From assembly GCA_026214975.1 (NCBI GenBank), contig CM047807.1, positions 67,249,824-67,313,823 of the forward strand: a DNA stretch of 64,000 nt, given 5' to 3'. The notes beneath the pieces were generated by a model. The model was not told the DNA's origin, ran no database searches, and worked only from the letters and a program-made list of their open reading frames with translations. The first letter of the stretch is position 1. Each line of letters opens with the position of its first letter. Positions 44,983-56,889 of this stretch are shown piece by piece. The translations under genes were made by a program, and so were the position numbers. The DNA is from Gentiana macrophylla. Lineage: Eukaryota > Streptophyta > Magnoliopsida > Gentianales > Gentianaceae.

Positions 44983-46699
44983 TGATGATGGTCAAATTAT
45001 ACCCGTAAAAGTCATCAACGTTGACCTTAAATCGAGATTAATAATAAATATTTTATATTAAATCACATGTTTATATTTATTATTTAATGTTATGTGATTT
45101 ATAAGATATAATTAGGTATTTATCCATTTTTATTATATAATTTGGTATTTATCTGTTTTTATTTATATTTTGGTATTTATCCATTTTTATTATTTTAATA
45201 TTTACTTTGGGATAAATATCTATTTTATAGATTGAGATAATTTTGGAGGACAAATACAAATGGAAGAATTAAATCTCAAGATAAATCAAAAGAAATTCAA
45301 GATAAAGATCGGATAAGCACGAAAAGAGAAGTAAGGCAATCCAAGAGTGGCGCCGACATGAAGGACACGCAACTTTGGGGGGGTGGGGCGATCATTTTAT
45401 TGAGATCAACCGGGAGTTATCTCTTATTTGTTTTGATATTTTGGAGTATATCTCTTAACTAGCTTGAACTCCTATAAATAAAGGCATGTTATACACGCCA
45501 TAAACAACTTTTTTTACCACGCACATATACACAATTTATAATAAAATCTTCAGTTTTTCTTAGAGCAGTTTTTATGCAAGTTCTGCAATATTGTAAGTTC
45601 TTGTATTTATTTGTTCTTAGTTCTTTGTAATTAAGTCCCCAATTATTGTTTATTGTTTGAGGTTGTTCGTTCTTCTCCGAACGATGTAGATCTAAGGATA
45701 CGATATGAGGCAGTACTGGGGATTCCATGTCTATAAAGATCCACACGCCCAGATCTGTTATCCGGTGACCTATAGATGACTTTGGTATGATCGACAACCG
45801 TGTTTTTAGTATATCTATATAATTGCTTTATGAGTCTCTATTTTATCCGTTACGTATGTAGAAACGCTAAGATTTAGGTTTTCGCCGCGTCAATCTAGCC
45901 ACGTCTTTATGGTGTGATTGTCCACCTAGAATTTCTTATCTTAGTAGGTATGGCTATGGCTACGTTGCTCGTCTATTTTAATTAGCGTATGATTAGGAAA
46001 TACCAGTATAGGGCTCCTAGGTCGGCTCATGAATTGATCTTCCGGGACTTTCAGCGAGATCTAGATATGTTCAGTATTCGGGAATTGGATGCACCTAGTT
46101 ATACGTAAATCGTAGATTAACATGAGACCGTCCAGGTGATTGTTAATGGGACGGAGGCTGATGCGATCGCTTAGGAAGTACGCCTGAACAAAGGAATGTT
46201 GCCTAGGTGAGGAATACGGTTAATATCGGCATCCCTAGTTTTGTAAGCATGCGACTCATATGAGATGGAGGCCGAAAAAGCGAAGTCACGCGATGTAGCA
46301 TAGTGATCTAGATGGCCTACCCGGAGCTAGATCTAGTTTAGGGTATGACTCCCGTAGCCAATATAAAAGAAATACGAACCGGATTAATAGTTGTCGAGTC
46401 TAGCTTAATTATACAGAATCTCTAGATCCAAATGATAACATGATAATTGGGGTGGTTAATTACGTTGTTTATGTGTTGCGTCGAGTCGTGTCCTTTATCT
46501 TTCCTGTCTTTTGTTGGTTGTAGACCGCTTTTGTGTCCTTGGCATGAATGATTAATTGTTTGTATATAAATGATCCACAATTGGTTCCCTGTGGGATCGA
46601 CCTTGATTCTCTATAGCTATACTACGATGGACCTAGTCCTCTTGCTAGTATTGGTTTATGGTGGTCAAGTATTTTATTATCACTTGATCTACGTCATCA
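44983..46699 (+). repeat. 3' LTR of element X
   Basis: 1717 bp, repeat of 39806-41510. TATAAATA at 45473-45480. Ends ATCA next to TSD ACGGT. Confidence 0.95.
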
Positions 46700-46704
46700 A
46701 CGGT
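46700..46704. repeat. Target-site duplication ACGGT, right (element X)
   Basis: Matches 39801-39805. Confidence 0.9.
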
Positions 46705-46980
46705 CACACCATAAAGTGTTCTGGGCGCATTAATGGTGGTTTAATCAATAGACCCCATAATTTGATTAACTTCACCTCGGACTAATAGTTCAAGTGTATC
46801 ACCATAAACTTAATCCTCATGTGTGTCACACACTAAGTTATATGGCTACATATGATACGACTTAGGGTTTTTAGTAGTGTATTACTTACAAGCACGAAGC
46901 AAGTAATAAGATGAAAATAAATCTGTCATTTATTAATTCTAAAAACAATTACATAAATTGTCTTTCGGGCGCTACATCCA
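46705..46980 (-). repeat. Copia B 3' LTR, inner part
   Basis: Continuation of 38396-39805 after element X, ending TACATCCA, which is the sense LTR start TGGATGTA. Confidence 0.5.
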
Positions 46981-47120
46981 AAAATCTCCCACTTGCCCGT
47001 AAGGACAAGCAACAATTGTCTTTCGGGCACACTATATCTAAGAATCTCCCACTTTCCCGTAAAGACAAGCAATGATTGTTTTTAGAGCACCACACCTTTA
47101 TTCTTTCTATCCACAACATT
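46981..47120 (-). promoter_or_regulatory. Repeated polypurine tracts of copia B
   Basis: Sense CAAGTGGGAGA occurs at about 46984-46995, as a variant near 47045, and again near 47120. The first two lie in a roughly 60-bp tandem duplication that also copies the LTR tip (TTGTCTTTCGGGC). Confidence 0.6.
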
Positions 47121-47387
47121 CTCCCACTTGCTCAAAAGTAGATGAGACGTATTTCCCAATCTCATACCCATCAAGAGCTTATCAGTGACACTAGATGTCA
47201 TGAAACTTGGTAAATTGATCAGCTAGGTTGTCGGCTCGAGGCGATCTTTAGGACCAAAACGTCGCCTCTCTACACGGTCTGTCTGATTAGCTGGTACTTT
47301 CTCTCAATACGGTTTTGACCTCTTGTGGCTGTGAAAATCATTCGCATGAGCCACCTCTCAACTGTTTTCACAGACAAATGGTATCGG
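47121..47387 (-). pseudogene. Copia B RNase H tail
   Basis: Decayed minus-strand coding sequence with RADNLADQFTKF, the counterpart of the ADxxTKxL end of copia RNase H, among many stops. It is cut by element Y at 47393 and continues at 55376. Confidence 0.6.
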
Positions 47388-47392
47388 CTCAT
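47388..47392. repeat. Target-site duplication CTCAT, left (element Y)
   Basis: Matches 55371-55375. Confidence 0.9.
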
Positions 47393-48951
47393 TGATGACG
47401 GTCAAGTTATAAAAATAACTCGATACCTAAATAACCAACTAGCAAGAGAACTAGGTTCAATCATAGTATAGCTAGATAGAGTCGAGGTGGATCCCACAGA
47501 GACTCGGCTTAAACAAGTACAATGTTATTAAACTAAAAATAGATTAAAGGGTGGTCTACGACCAACTATAATGTAGAGATAAAGGTTGACAAGATAGAAA
47601 ACACAAAGACTAACAATACGACACAAGACACTAAACACTTATTTTTATGGTTTTATAAGACTCTAACAAACGGTATTGATTACGCTAGTAGTAATTACTC
47701 CCCCATATATGTATATCTAAGCCGAGACAGAAAAGTCATTAAGGTTGATTATATTTTGGCTACGGGAGTCATCCGCTAAACTGGATCTAATTCGTGAACG
47801 GATAGAAGATCCCTATGCTTAATTACGAATTCTTCCTTGGACAGGATAGAACATCATATAACAAGCATGCTATACCAAACTAGGGATGCCGATCTAAAAT
47901 CGTCACCTCGTCTAGGCAACCACCGTGGACGGGTTGGCACACCTCCTAAACGATCGGCTAACTAATGTCCTAGTAACATGACAATTGTCACAATATATCA
48001 TATTAATTTCCGAGAACGATGTAACAAATTGGCCTAATATATTACTTGTTAATATGAAAACCAGAAAGCACGACGTAGCCGAAGTTGTTCACAGAAAATT
48101 ACTAGAATCTTGATGGCTAGATCTAACCATATAGACCGTGGTAGATCTAGACCGGTGACTCTATAATTTGCTCATAAAACGCCTTCATACGGCTTAGATC
48201 TACATGAATATGGGTTTGTTAATTAACTACATCACGAAATCAATACACAAACGACTACTCCATAATGAAATAAAATAGATCTACGAATAAAAACGACATA
48301 TTTGGATAGACATTACCCTCGTCGACGGAGGGTCCTCCGATCCTTCAATGCAATCTCTAATCGATGAATCCATCGCCTCCGGGATGAAGAAACATAATAT
48401 AAAATAAGAATAACAATATTGATAAACTAAAAGTATTGTAATATTGTGTTTCTAGAGTGGTCGTAATGAAATTCATGGCTGCTCCTTTACATAGAGGCTT
48501 AGGCCGACATAAAATTAGATTTGAAAACCCTAAAACTTGTAGAGATAACCCTCAAAAATCCTCGTCTACCCGACTCGCCTTGGCCCGAACTCATAGCTCA
48601 TTGCCGCCGAGAGCTCGCTTGCTTCGATTGGCTCATTGGCGATTCTTGCTCCTTACTCCACGTTTCGTGCTACATCAATCTTGATCTTTTAATGAATCCG
48701 ATTCTGCTCCGATTTATCTTGAGATTTACTTCCTTTGTCGGTAGATATCCTCCGATTCACCGTAATCTATAAAATCAATAATTATCGCACAGTAAATCAT
48801 ATTTTAATAGATAAATACCAAATTATATTCTATAGATCACATAACATTAAATAAACAATATAAACATGTGATTTAATATAAAATATATATTATTAAGCTC
48901 GATTTAAAGACAACGTTGATGACTTTTATGGGTATAATTTGACCGTCATCA
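47393..48951 (-). repeat. 3' LTR of element Y
   Basis: TGATGACGGTCAAG to TTGACCGTCATCA, with inverted ends over 13 bp. Partner of 53811-55370. A difference cluster near 48555-48660 concentrates at CNG/CG sites. Confidence 0.95.
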
Positions 48952-48966
48952 ACTAACCCCCACTTA
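48952..48966 (-). promoter_or_regulatory. Polypurine tract of element Y
   Basis: Minus strand CTAAGTGGGGGTTAGT directly before the 3' LTR, matching that of element X. Confidence 0.88.
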
Positions 48967-50406
48967 GACTTTGATCGTCCTGAACAAACCATCAATAAGT
49001 CATACCCTAAGATAACATTTTCCAATGGTCAAATCATACTTACACAAGAAACTCGAGTCAACTCATGCCATTCATGCTCATAAGGTATCCATTATTCACT
49101 ACTCGCTATGAATCGAAGTGATGTGTGCATGTGCATTCAGTTTTATATATTCGTGGCAAGATTAAAGTTTATGCTAACTTCACAATCTCAACCTACCAAC
49201 CTCAATATTCCCACTTCTTAAGCCTCGCAATGGGTAAAGACATGGTGCAATAAGCAAGAGCGTCATCTAAAAGGTTTTTGGACTCGGAGACCGAGAAATA
49301 CTCAAAGCCTCTTAAAAAGTTGAATTTCTTCGCATTTTCATAATCTCAAGTATTAACACCTCTCAAGAAAGAAAATTTCTTTTAAAGTAAAGTGTGCATT
49401 CCAAGAATCCTCCTCTCACAGATTAGTCAATAGCATTGAATATTACCACAAGCTCGGGGCAACTTTGGTAATGTTACCACAAGCCCAGTGTTCAACGCAT
49501 TGTTAAAACACAGATAATTCTCAAGCTTATTACGCCGCTTTAATGGCCAGAAGGTAAGAATACATCAGCAGAAAAATATCGACACTAAGATTACATAACC
49601 AATCATCTACGCAATGTACACACAATTCTTTCAGTTATTATAATTCGTGCGGTATTCGTCGATTCAAAATTGAGTAATCGAATAATAAATAACTACTTGC
49701 AACAGTCGGCATGAATATCCTTAAATTTACATTCACGTAAGTATAAAATGATCACGTAATGATGCAACTTGGTTCTTTTCCTATCAATTCCATGTTTAAG
49801 AACTCACAATTCTAAGGGTACGAGATACTTAATATGGCATTTGTTCAATTTTTTTCAATTTTCACCGTTTCATTCAATTTTCAATTATAACTCATCATAG
49901 CTAAGTCTCCTACCCCCCACTTACACTTGGCATTGTCCCCATTGATAAAGAAAAAGGAGAATTTGAGAAAAAGGCTTAAGCTCTGGAAACGGCTCTCAAG
50001 TAAATGCAGAATATAGTAGTAGTCCAAGCACGTCGTGGAGAAGCAAACGAAAACCTGTTTAAGCAAACCAAACAGAAACTCCACGAACCTGTTAATAACA
50101 TGTCAATGGAAGTTATATAATAACGTGGCAGTAATTAGATATAGAATATCCAAAAACAAATTAAGCCACTTTATTTCATACAACCAATGACAAGGAAACC
50201 TAAGGGCTAAAAACTACAAAACTCACATGGCGGCTATCAAGGAAAAAACCTTGTTTATTCCGAACTTAGAATCGGAACATGGCGAGATGAAAAAAACCTT
50301 CATAAGCTCATGCTACTTTATTAAAAGCAAAAACAAATCTAAAAGAAAGTTTTAAGAAATAGTTTTATGGTTATAGTCGTCAGCTTGACTGTACTCACAT
50401 GATGAT
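48967..50406 (-). other. 3' untranslated region of element Y
   Basis: Non-coding, and the counterpart of the X interior near 44030-44970 in opposite orientation. It includes an internal second GTGGGGGGTAGGAG run (minus) near 49910-49922. Confidence 0.7.
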
Positions 50407-51683
50407 CTAGTTGTAACTAGGATTTCCGAGAGTAAATACTTCTTCCTCACTATCAAATTGATTCCCGAGGTAATGCTTTAATCGGTGGCCATTCACCACA
50501 AAAGTCTTTCGATCATCCAAGGGACTTACCTCTACAGCTCCGGAAGGAAATACTTTACTCACTTTATAAGGACCAAACCATCTTGATTTTAGCTTTCCTG
50601 GGGAAAGTTTCAAGCGCGAATTGGAAACAAGAACCATATCACCCACCTTAAAGGTGCGGTCAAAGATCTTTTTATCATGAAATCTCTTAGTGTGCTCTTT
50701 ATAGATCCGAGCATTCTCGTAAGCTTCAATGCGAAACTCTTCTAGGCGAGTCAATTCCAACAATCTCTTTTCTCCGGCTAAACTTTCATCAAAATTCAAC
50801 ATACGAGTAGCCCATAAGGCACGGTTATCAAGTTCAACCGGTAGATGACACACTTTCCCAAAAACAATCTGGTATGGGGACATACCAAGGGCAGTCTTAT
50901 ACGCAGTCCGATAAGCCCATAAAGCATCATCTAACTTCAATGACCAATCTTTCCGTGTCAGGTTCACAGTTTTCTCTAGAATGCGCTTAATTTCTCGATT
51001 AGTGACCTCAACTTGACCACTTGTTTGGGGATGATAAGTGGTAGCTAATTTATGTCTCAACCCGTACTTGACCATTAACTTCTCAAACAACTTATTACAG
51101 AAATGGCTCCCATTATCACTAATGATGGCACGAGGGATTCCAAACCGCGTGAAGATATTTTTCTTTAAAAACCGCAGTACAACCTTTGCATCATTGGTAG
51201 GTGAAGCAATTGCCTCGACCCATTTGGACACATAGTCAACTGCCACCAAAATATAGCGGTTTGAAACAGACGAAGTGAAAGGTCCCACAAAATCAATACC
51301 CCATACATCAAAGATTTATGGTTCTAGGATACTCATCAGTGGCATTTCATTTCTCTTTGAGATATTGCCCGTCATATGGCATGAATGACAGGATCTAGCA
51401 TATTCGTGTGCAGTTTTGTAAAGATTGGCCAGTAGAAACCACATTGGAGAACTTTAGCAGCAGTCTTGTCCCCTCCATAGTGTCCTCCTGCTTCATAAGT
51501 ATGGCAATGTTTAAGTATATCGGGGAATTCACTCTCAGGAACACATCTTCTAAAGATGTTGTCTGAGCAACGCTTAAAAAGATAGGGTTCATCCCAATAA
51601 TAGAGTTTAAGGTCCGCAAAGAACTTCTTCTTTTGCTGCTGGTTCAAGTCTGGTGGCAAATATCTCCCGGATAAATAATTCAC
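50407..51683 (-). pseudogene. int: Athila-type integrase of element Y
   Basis: Zinc-binding part at 51683-51372: HCHTYEAGGHYGGDKTAAKV, then FYWPIFTKLH, with frame lost near 51372. The core at 51288-50407 is one open frame of 293 codons. It has [22 protein letters not shown] (Asp), [19 protein letters not shown] (Glu), [20 protein letters not shown] and the C-terminal [13 protein letters not shown] and [10 protein letters not shown]. The core is unusually intact for this window; the first Asp region near 51295 falls at the frame break. Confidence 0.93.
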
Positions 51684-51800
51684 ATAATCTTTAAACCATG
51701 GTTGTTGCTTCTCAGCCTTAACAACCTCACTTCGCGAAGATATTTCGGCGCAATCACTATTCCCTAAAATGGTAGAGATGGAGGATAATTGCTCATCGGG
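51684..51800 (-). pseudogene. Gag to RNase H-end deletion junction
   Basis: The minus strand passes from gag-tail codons (RTEQTCLEKPPP) through a run of eight C into DEQLSSISTI, which resembles the end of Athila RNase H, then EKQQPWFKDYVNYLSG of the integrase start. Everything from protease to late RNase H is missing here. Confidence 0.75.
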
Positions 51801-53454
51801 GGGGGCTTTTCTAAGCAGGTTTGTTCAGTTCTAGAGGGTGTAAATGCCTCCTCGGGCTCTTTCTCCTCATCCCGAACATCCTCTACATTTTCCTTGTTCT
51901 TTGGGATTGGTGGAGTAAGCTCCTTTCCAATTCTAGTCATTATCGCATTCACATCCCTAGGGTTCCTATCAGTGTTGCTGGGGAATCCCCCAGGAGGTCT
52001 AATTGACAGTTGTTTAGCTAATTATCCTATTTGATGAGAGAGATTTTGGACTAAGGCTTCTTGGTTGGTGACTTTGGCATCATTACTTTGACAGTATTGG
52101 TGAAAGTTAGTAGCCAAGTCAGTAATGGAATTTTCTAATTGATTCACAGTATCAGACATTGTGTTACTCATCTTTTCAAGTGCAACTTCCCAACCGTAAG
52201 TTTGAGCTTGCTGAGGTACATAAGTGTTGTGTGGTTTTACCCATTCATTTGGATCACTCCATCGGAATTCAGGTTGGTCATGATTTGGTTTGTAACCGTC
52301 ATATTGATTACCATGTGTTCTAATGTAATTGGCTTCTTTTGTACCCGCATTCTCTAATGGCCTAGTCGTTTCCGTCCTTTTTCCAGTCTCTACTCGTTGA
52401 ATCCTCTCATGCATACCATCCACCTTATCATTTATGAGCAGTAGAGTATGCAGGATCTTATGCGATACATCCTCCTCAAATAAATTATCGGCCCTCTTCA
52501 TAGTTGCTATTTCACCTCCTTCCCAATGGCTATTTATTGCTATTTGCTCCATCTTTCCTTGTGCCTCCTTAGGAGATAAAAGAACAAACACTTCATTGCT
52601 GGAGGCATCGACTCTTATCTTCTCCGTATCTCTCAATCCATGGTAAAAAGTATGCATTAAAATCCATATAGGGATATCATGATGAGGGCACTTCCTCATC
52701 GACTCTTTAAAACGTTCCCAAGCTTGATCAAAATTTTCCCCAAGTTGCTGCTTGAACCCCAAGATATCTTGGCGTAACTTAAAGGTCTTTCCTATAGGGA
52801 AGTACTTATTCATGAACTTTTGTAGCTTGATTCCTCCTGTGTCGTGATTGATCTAGCCTCTAAAGAGAAAAACCATTGCTTAGCTTTATCTTTCAAAGTG
52901 AAAGGGAAAAGTTTCAGCTTAATGTTATCCTCAGGAACCAGTTCTGACTTCACTGTACTAACGATCTCTAAGAAATTCATCATGTGAATGCCAGGATCTT
53001 CATTCAGGATACCATGAAAAGTGGAATAGTTTGCCACTATTTGAATGACAATAGGTTTCGGGTGATAAACTTCAGCAGCATTTTCAGGCACTACGATAGC
53101 ATGAATGAATTGTTCAATGGTAGGCATTGCATAGCTTTGCAAAGTACGCCTTTCCCATGCAGCCACAGCTTGGTTAACCAAATTTGCATTATTAAAATTA
53201 TTTCCATTTACCTGGTTGGCTTCATTGGTAATCCTTCCATGTCCGAAAGTCGATTGATGTGCTCTTCTTGATTTTTCCTCGCCTTGCTCTTCGTATGGAT
53301 CCTTAGAAATCCGGGTAGTTTGTTTGTTTTTGTTTTTTTTGCAAGACAAAAACAACAATAAACAATTAAAGTACGCCAAGGCTACTGCCTTTGGCGAGAC
53401 TCTAAAATAAACAAAAATAAAACTGACTCTATATGAAACCGAATAATTAAACAA
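51801..53454 (-). pseudogene. gag: Athila-type gag of element Y
   Basis: Gag capsid domain: MNFLEIVSTVKSELVPEDNI, LKLFPFTLKDKAKQWFFSL, a frame break near 52815, then KYFPIGKTFKLRQDILGF, WERFKESMRKCPHHDIP and MHTFYHGL, as in plant Retrotrans_gag. The C-terminal half has a helical region (VALEKMSNTMSDTVNQLENS) and an acidic tail. A second break lies near 52022. The true start is uncertain; the frame opens with ATG at 53454 but conserved sequence begins around 53150. Confidence 0.85.
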
Positions 53455-53787
53455 TTAAAAACCTTAAAGGCTAGGCCTTTAACTAGACTCACTAACTAAC
53501 GAAACAAATGCAGACTCTAAAAATACAAAAAAATATAAAAACACAAAGCAGACAGCGTATAGAACAAAAGCGGAATGTAAGCGCGCCGGAAAAATCGGTG
53601 CTCCTCAAATGAATAGCACCTGCTCATTTGCCGTGAGCCTAGTTCATTCTGGGAAACTGCCTAGATTTGTTCTACGACACTAACAGGTTAATTATATGCT
53701 ACAAAAACTAATTGAACATAAACTATGCACAATATTTATGAATCTACTCTTAATAAAGGAAGCTATACTTGATTTAATGACACGAGA

Positions 53788-53804
53788 CCCCGGAAACGGC
53801 GCCA
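53788..53804 (-). promoter_or_regulatory. Primer-binding site of element Y
   Basis: Minus strand TGGCGCCGTTTCCGGGG, six bases inside the 5' LTR, same as element X. Confidence 0.9.
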
Positions 53805-53810
53805 AAAACT

Positions 53811-55370
53811 TGATGACGGTCAAGTTATAAAAATAACTCGATACCTAAATCACCAACTAGCAAGAGAACTAGGTTCAATCGTAGTATAGCTAGATAGAGT
53901 CGAGGTCGATCCCACAGAGACTCGACTTAAACAAGTACAACGTTATTAAACTAAAAATAGATTAAAGGGTGGTCTACGACCAACTATAATGTAGAGATAA
54001 AGGTTGACACGATAGAAAACACAAAGACTAACAATACGACACAAGACACTAAACACTTATTTTTATGGTTTTATAAGACTCTAACAAACGGTATTGATTA
54101 CGCAAGTATTAATTACTCCCCCATATATGTATATCTAAGCCGAGACAGAAAAGACATTATGGTTGATTATATTTTGGCTACGGGAGTCATCCCCTAAACT
54201 GGATCTAATTCATGAACGGATAGAAGATCCCTATGCTTAATTACGAATTCTTCCTTGGACAGGATAGAACATCATATAACAAGCATGCTATACCAAACTA
54301 GGGATGCCGATCTAAAATCATCACCTCGTCTAGGCAACCACCGTGGATGGGTTGGCACACCTCCTAAACGATCGGCTAACTAATGTCCTAGTAACATGAC
54401 AATTTTCACAATATATCATATTAATTTCCGAGAACGATGTAACAAATTGGCCAGATCTATTACATGTTTATATGAAAAACAGAAAGTACGACGTAGCCGA
54501 AGTCGTTCATAGAAAATTACTAGAATCTTGATGGCTAGATCTAACCATATAGACCGTGGTAGATCTAGACCGGTGACTCTAGAATTATCTCGTAAAACGC
54601 CTTTGTACGGCTTAGATCTACATGAATATGGGTTTTTTACTTAACTACATCACGAAATCAATACACAAACGACTACTCCATAATGAAATAAAATAGATCT
54701 ATGAATAAAAACGATATATTTGGATAGACATTTCCCTCGTCGATGGAGGGTCCTCCGATCCTTCAATGCAATCTCTAATCGATGAATCCATCGCCTCCGG
54801 GATGAAGAAATATAATATAAAATAAGAAGAACAATATTGATAAACTAAAAGTATTGTAATATTGTGTTTCTAGAGTGGTCGTAATGAAATTCGTGGCTGC
54901 TCCTTTATATAGAGTCTTCGGCCGACATAAAGATAGATTTGAAAACCCTAAAACTTGTAAAGATAACCCCCAGAAAATCCTCAGTCTGCCCCTGACTCAC
55001 CCCCAGCGAACTCATAGCTCGCTGCTAGCGGGCTTGCTTGCTTCTGATTGGCTCGCTGGCAGTTCTTGCTCCTTACTCCACGTTTCATGCTACGTCAATC
55101 TCGATCTTTTAATGAATCCGATTCTGCTCCGATTTATCTTGAGATTTACTTCCTTGTCAGTAGATATCCTCCGATTCACCGTAATTTATAAAATCAATAA
55201 TTATCGCACAGTAAATCATATTTTAATAGATAAATACCAAATTATATTCTATAAATCACATAACATTAAATAAACAATATAAACATGTGATTTAATATAA
55301 AATATATATTATTAGGCTTGATTTAAGGACAACGTTGATGACTTTTATGGGTATAATTTGACCGTCAACA
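53811..55370 (-). repeat. 5' LTR of element Y
   Basis: 1560 bp. A TATA-like box (minus TATATAAA) at 54904-54911 is intact here but changed in the 3' LTR. Confidence 0.95.
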
Positions 55371-55375
55371 CTCAT
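55371..55375. repeat. Target-site duplication CTCAT, right (element Y)
   Basis: Matches 47388-47392. Confidence 0.9.
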
Positions 55376-55690
55376 TGAGATCTGGAATCACTTCATGATG
55401 CAACGAAGAACTTCTCAAGCCACACTGCCTCTTTAGCTGCTCCGAAAGCTGCTATGTATTCGACAAACAGAGTCAAGTTGGCAGTGCTGGATTGCTCCAG
55501 ACTATAGCTCCATCACTGTGAGTAAACACTGAGTCTAAGATCGATTCACGATCATCCTTAATCCGACAAAAAATCAGAAAGTGTAGTCAACGACACTCAG
55601 GTTCGCACCCGAATGCACAAGCATATGATTCCTCGTTCTCTAAAGATACTTGAGGATGCACTATACTGCTTTCAATGTCCAAATCCAAGA
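55376..55690 (-). pseudogene. Copia B RNase H/RT remnant
   Basis: Resumes copia B after element Y. The plus-strand phrases GCTGCTATGTATTCGAC and GTCCAAATCCAAGACTC, with AGATACTTGAGGATGCAC between, are decayed equivalents of the copia RNase H (AEYIA-type) and connection coding sequence. No open frame remains. Confidence 0.55.
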
Positions 55691-56889
55691 CTCGACTTTT
55701 ATTGACTTTTAATAACCTGACTTTCTCTATCCAAAAGAGAATTTATCCCATTTTCTCTATATCCAAAGATTGAGAGAATTATTCCGTGAGGGTTTGGGTA
55801 GGAAACCTCTCGTTGAATATTGCATGCAAAGAAATGCATTTTCATCTTAACCAATAAGATGAATGGGACGTTGCCACAACTTGTTCTCATGAATTCGACC
55901 GAATCGATTTCTAAGAATATAGTCCACATCTCTAATTTAGAGAATCTCGGCTCGTCAGTTCTTGACTTCAGATAACACACCCATGTTGTTTCCAACTGTT
56001 GCAGTGTTATCTTTTATTAATACCAATGTCTACTACTTTACCAACATTGATTCTTTGGTCTATAAAAGACTCATCAATATTCTGGTCAAGCCCACATATT
56101 TCAAAACATGTGAATTTTAATGACCTGAAGGTTTACTTTAATCCACCGATGGATATAAGCATAGGCAGAAAATCTTCCATTGGCTTTAAGCTAAAACCCT
56201 TCCGTTCCGAATGGATTCAAGCTCCATTGTATGGCAAGAAAGTTTCAGGGCATCACCTCTATTTATCTTCATGCTTTCCACGGAGTCAAGCAAGGCTGAA
56301 TGGTGAGAAAGTTTCAGGGCATCACCCCTATTGAACTATCTACTTCTCAGGGAATTACCCCTAGATCACTTGGCTTTGCTTAGAATAAAATTTCCATTCA
56401 TTCTCATCATGTAGATCCAATTACTCCCACTGGGCCTGAGACGCTTAGGTGGTTCTACAAGATTGTTAACAGAACTGGAGTACCAAAACTCCATGTACAG
56501 GTTTATGGCTTTAAACCAACCTCCTATTGTCAGAATCCTATACAGTCTTCCCAAAAAGACCATAGGTGATCCATCACCCCCTGTAAACTATAAAGTTTGC
56601 ATAATCACAGTGAGTCAATGGTTAAACCATACTCCCACTGTATTTGGGTGGATTTACATTCTGATCTGGTTCAGTAGTATTTATCAGTGTAACCCCCAAC
56701 AACCAATATTGGATGTTCTGATTAAATCAGATAGTAACTCCTTGAGTAACTTTACTTCAAGGTCCAAAGTTATTATTTACAAATTCTTTCAGAAGGCTGT
56801 GACAGTACAACCGTCACTTTCCGATCTTAGGATTCTTATAACCAACCTTTACTCATTGCATTAAGATATTTCACGAAAAGTCACCATCT
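55691..56889 (-). other. Unassigned remnant, probably copia B
   Basis: No recognisable domain. A phrase AAAGTTTCAGGGCATCACC occurs near 56241 and again near 56310. Position between copia B pol and the next LTR suggests decayed copia B sequence, but I cannot support it by motif. Confidence 0.35.

Larger units (their letters stand above)
39806..46699 (+). mobile_element. Athila-like element X, non-coding (non-autonomous)
   Basis: LTRs 39806-41510 and 44983-46699 (TGATGA...ATCA), PBS 41517-41534, PPT 44971-44982, TSD ACGGT. The 3.5-kb interior has no gag or pol frame. LTR starts and tails, and internal sequence near 44030-44980, match element Y, so both belong to one family. The gypsy/Athila assignment rests on the PBS type and on the coding parts of Y. 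Confidence 0.9.
47393..55370 (-). mobile_element. Athila-like element Y, lacking PR-RT-RH
   Basis: A 7978-bp element with LTRs of 1559 and 1560 bp, PBS, PPT and CTCAT TSD. On the minus strand gag is followed directly by the end of RNase H and then integrase; protease, RT and nearly all RNase H are missing. This is an internal-deletion derivative that transposed or was deleted afterwards. Confidence 0.93.

Noticed and set aside
50407..55370. Element Y considered as an endogenous pararetrovirus or retrovirus
   Set aside because: It has LTRs, a TSD, a gypsy-type integrase and an Athila-type PBS; no movement protein or envelope is seen.
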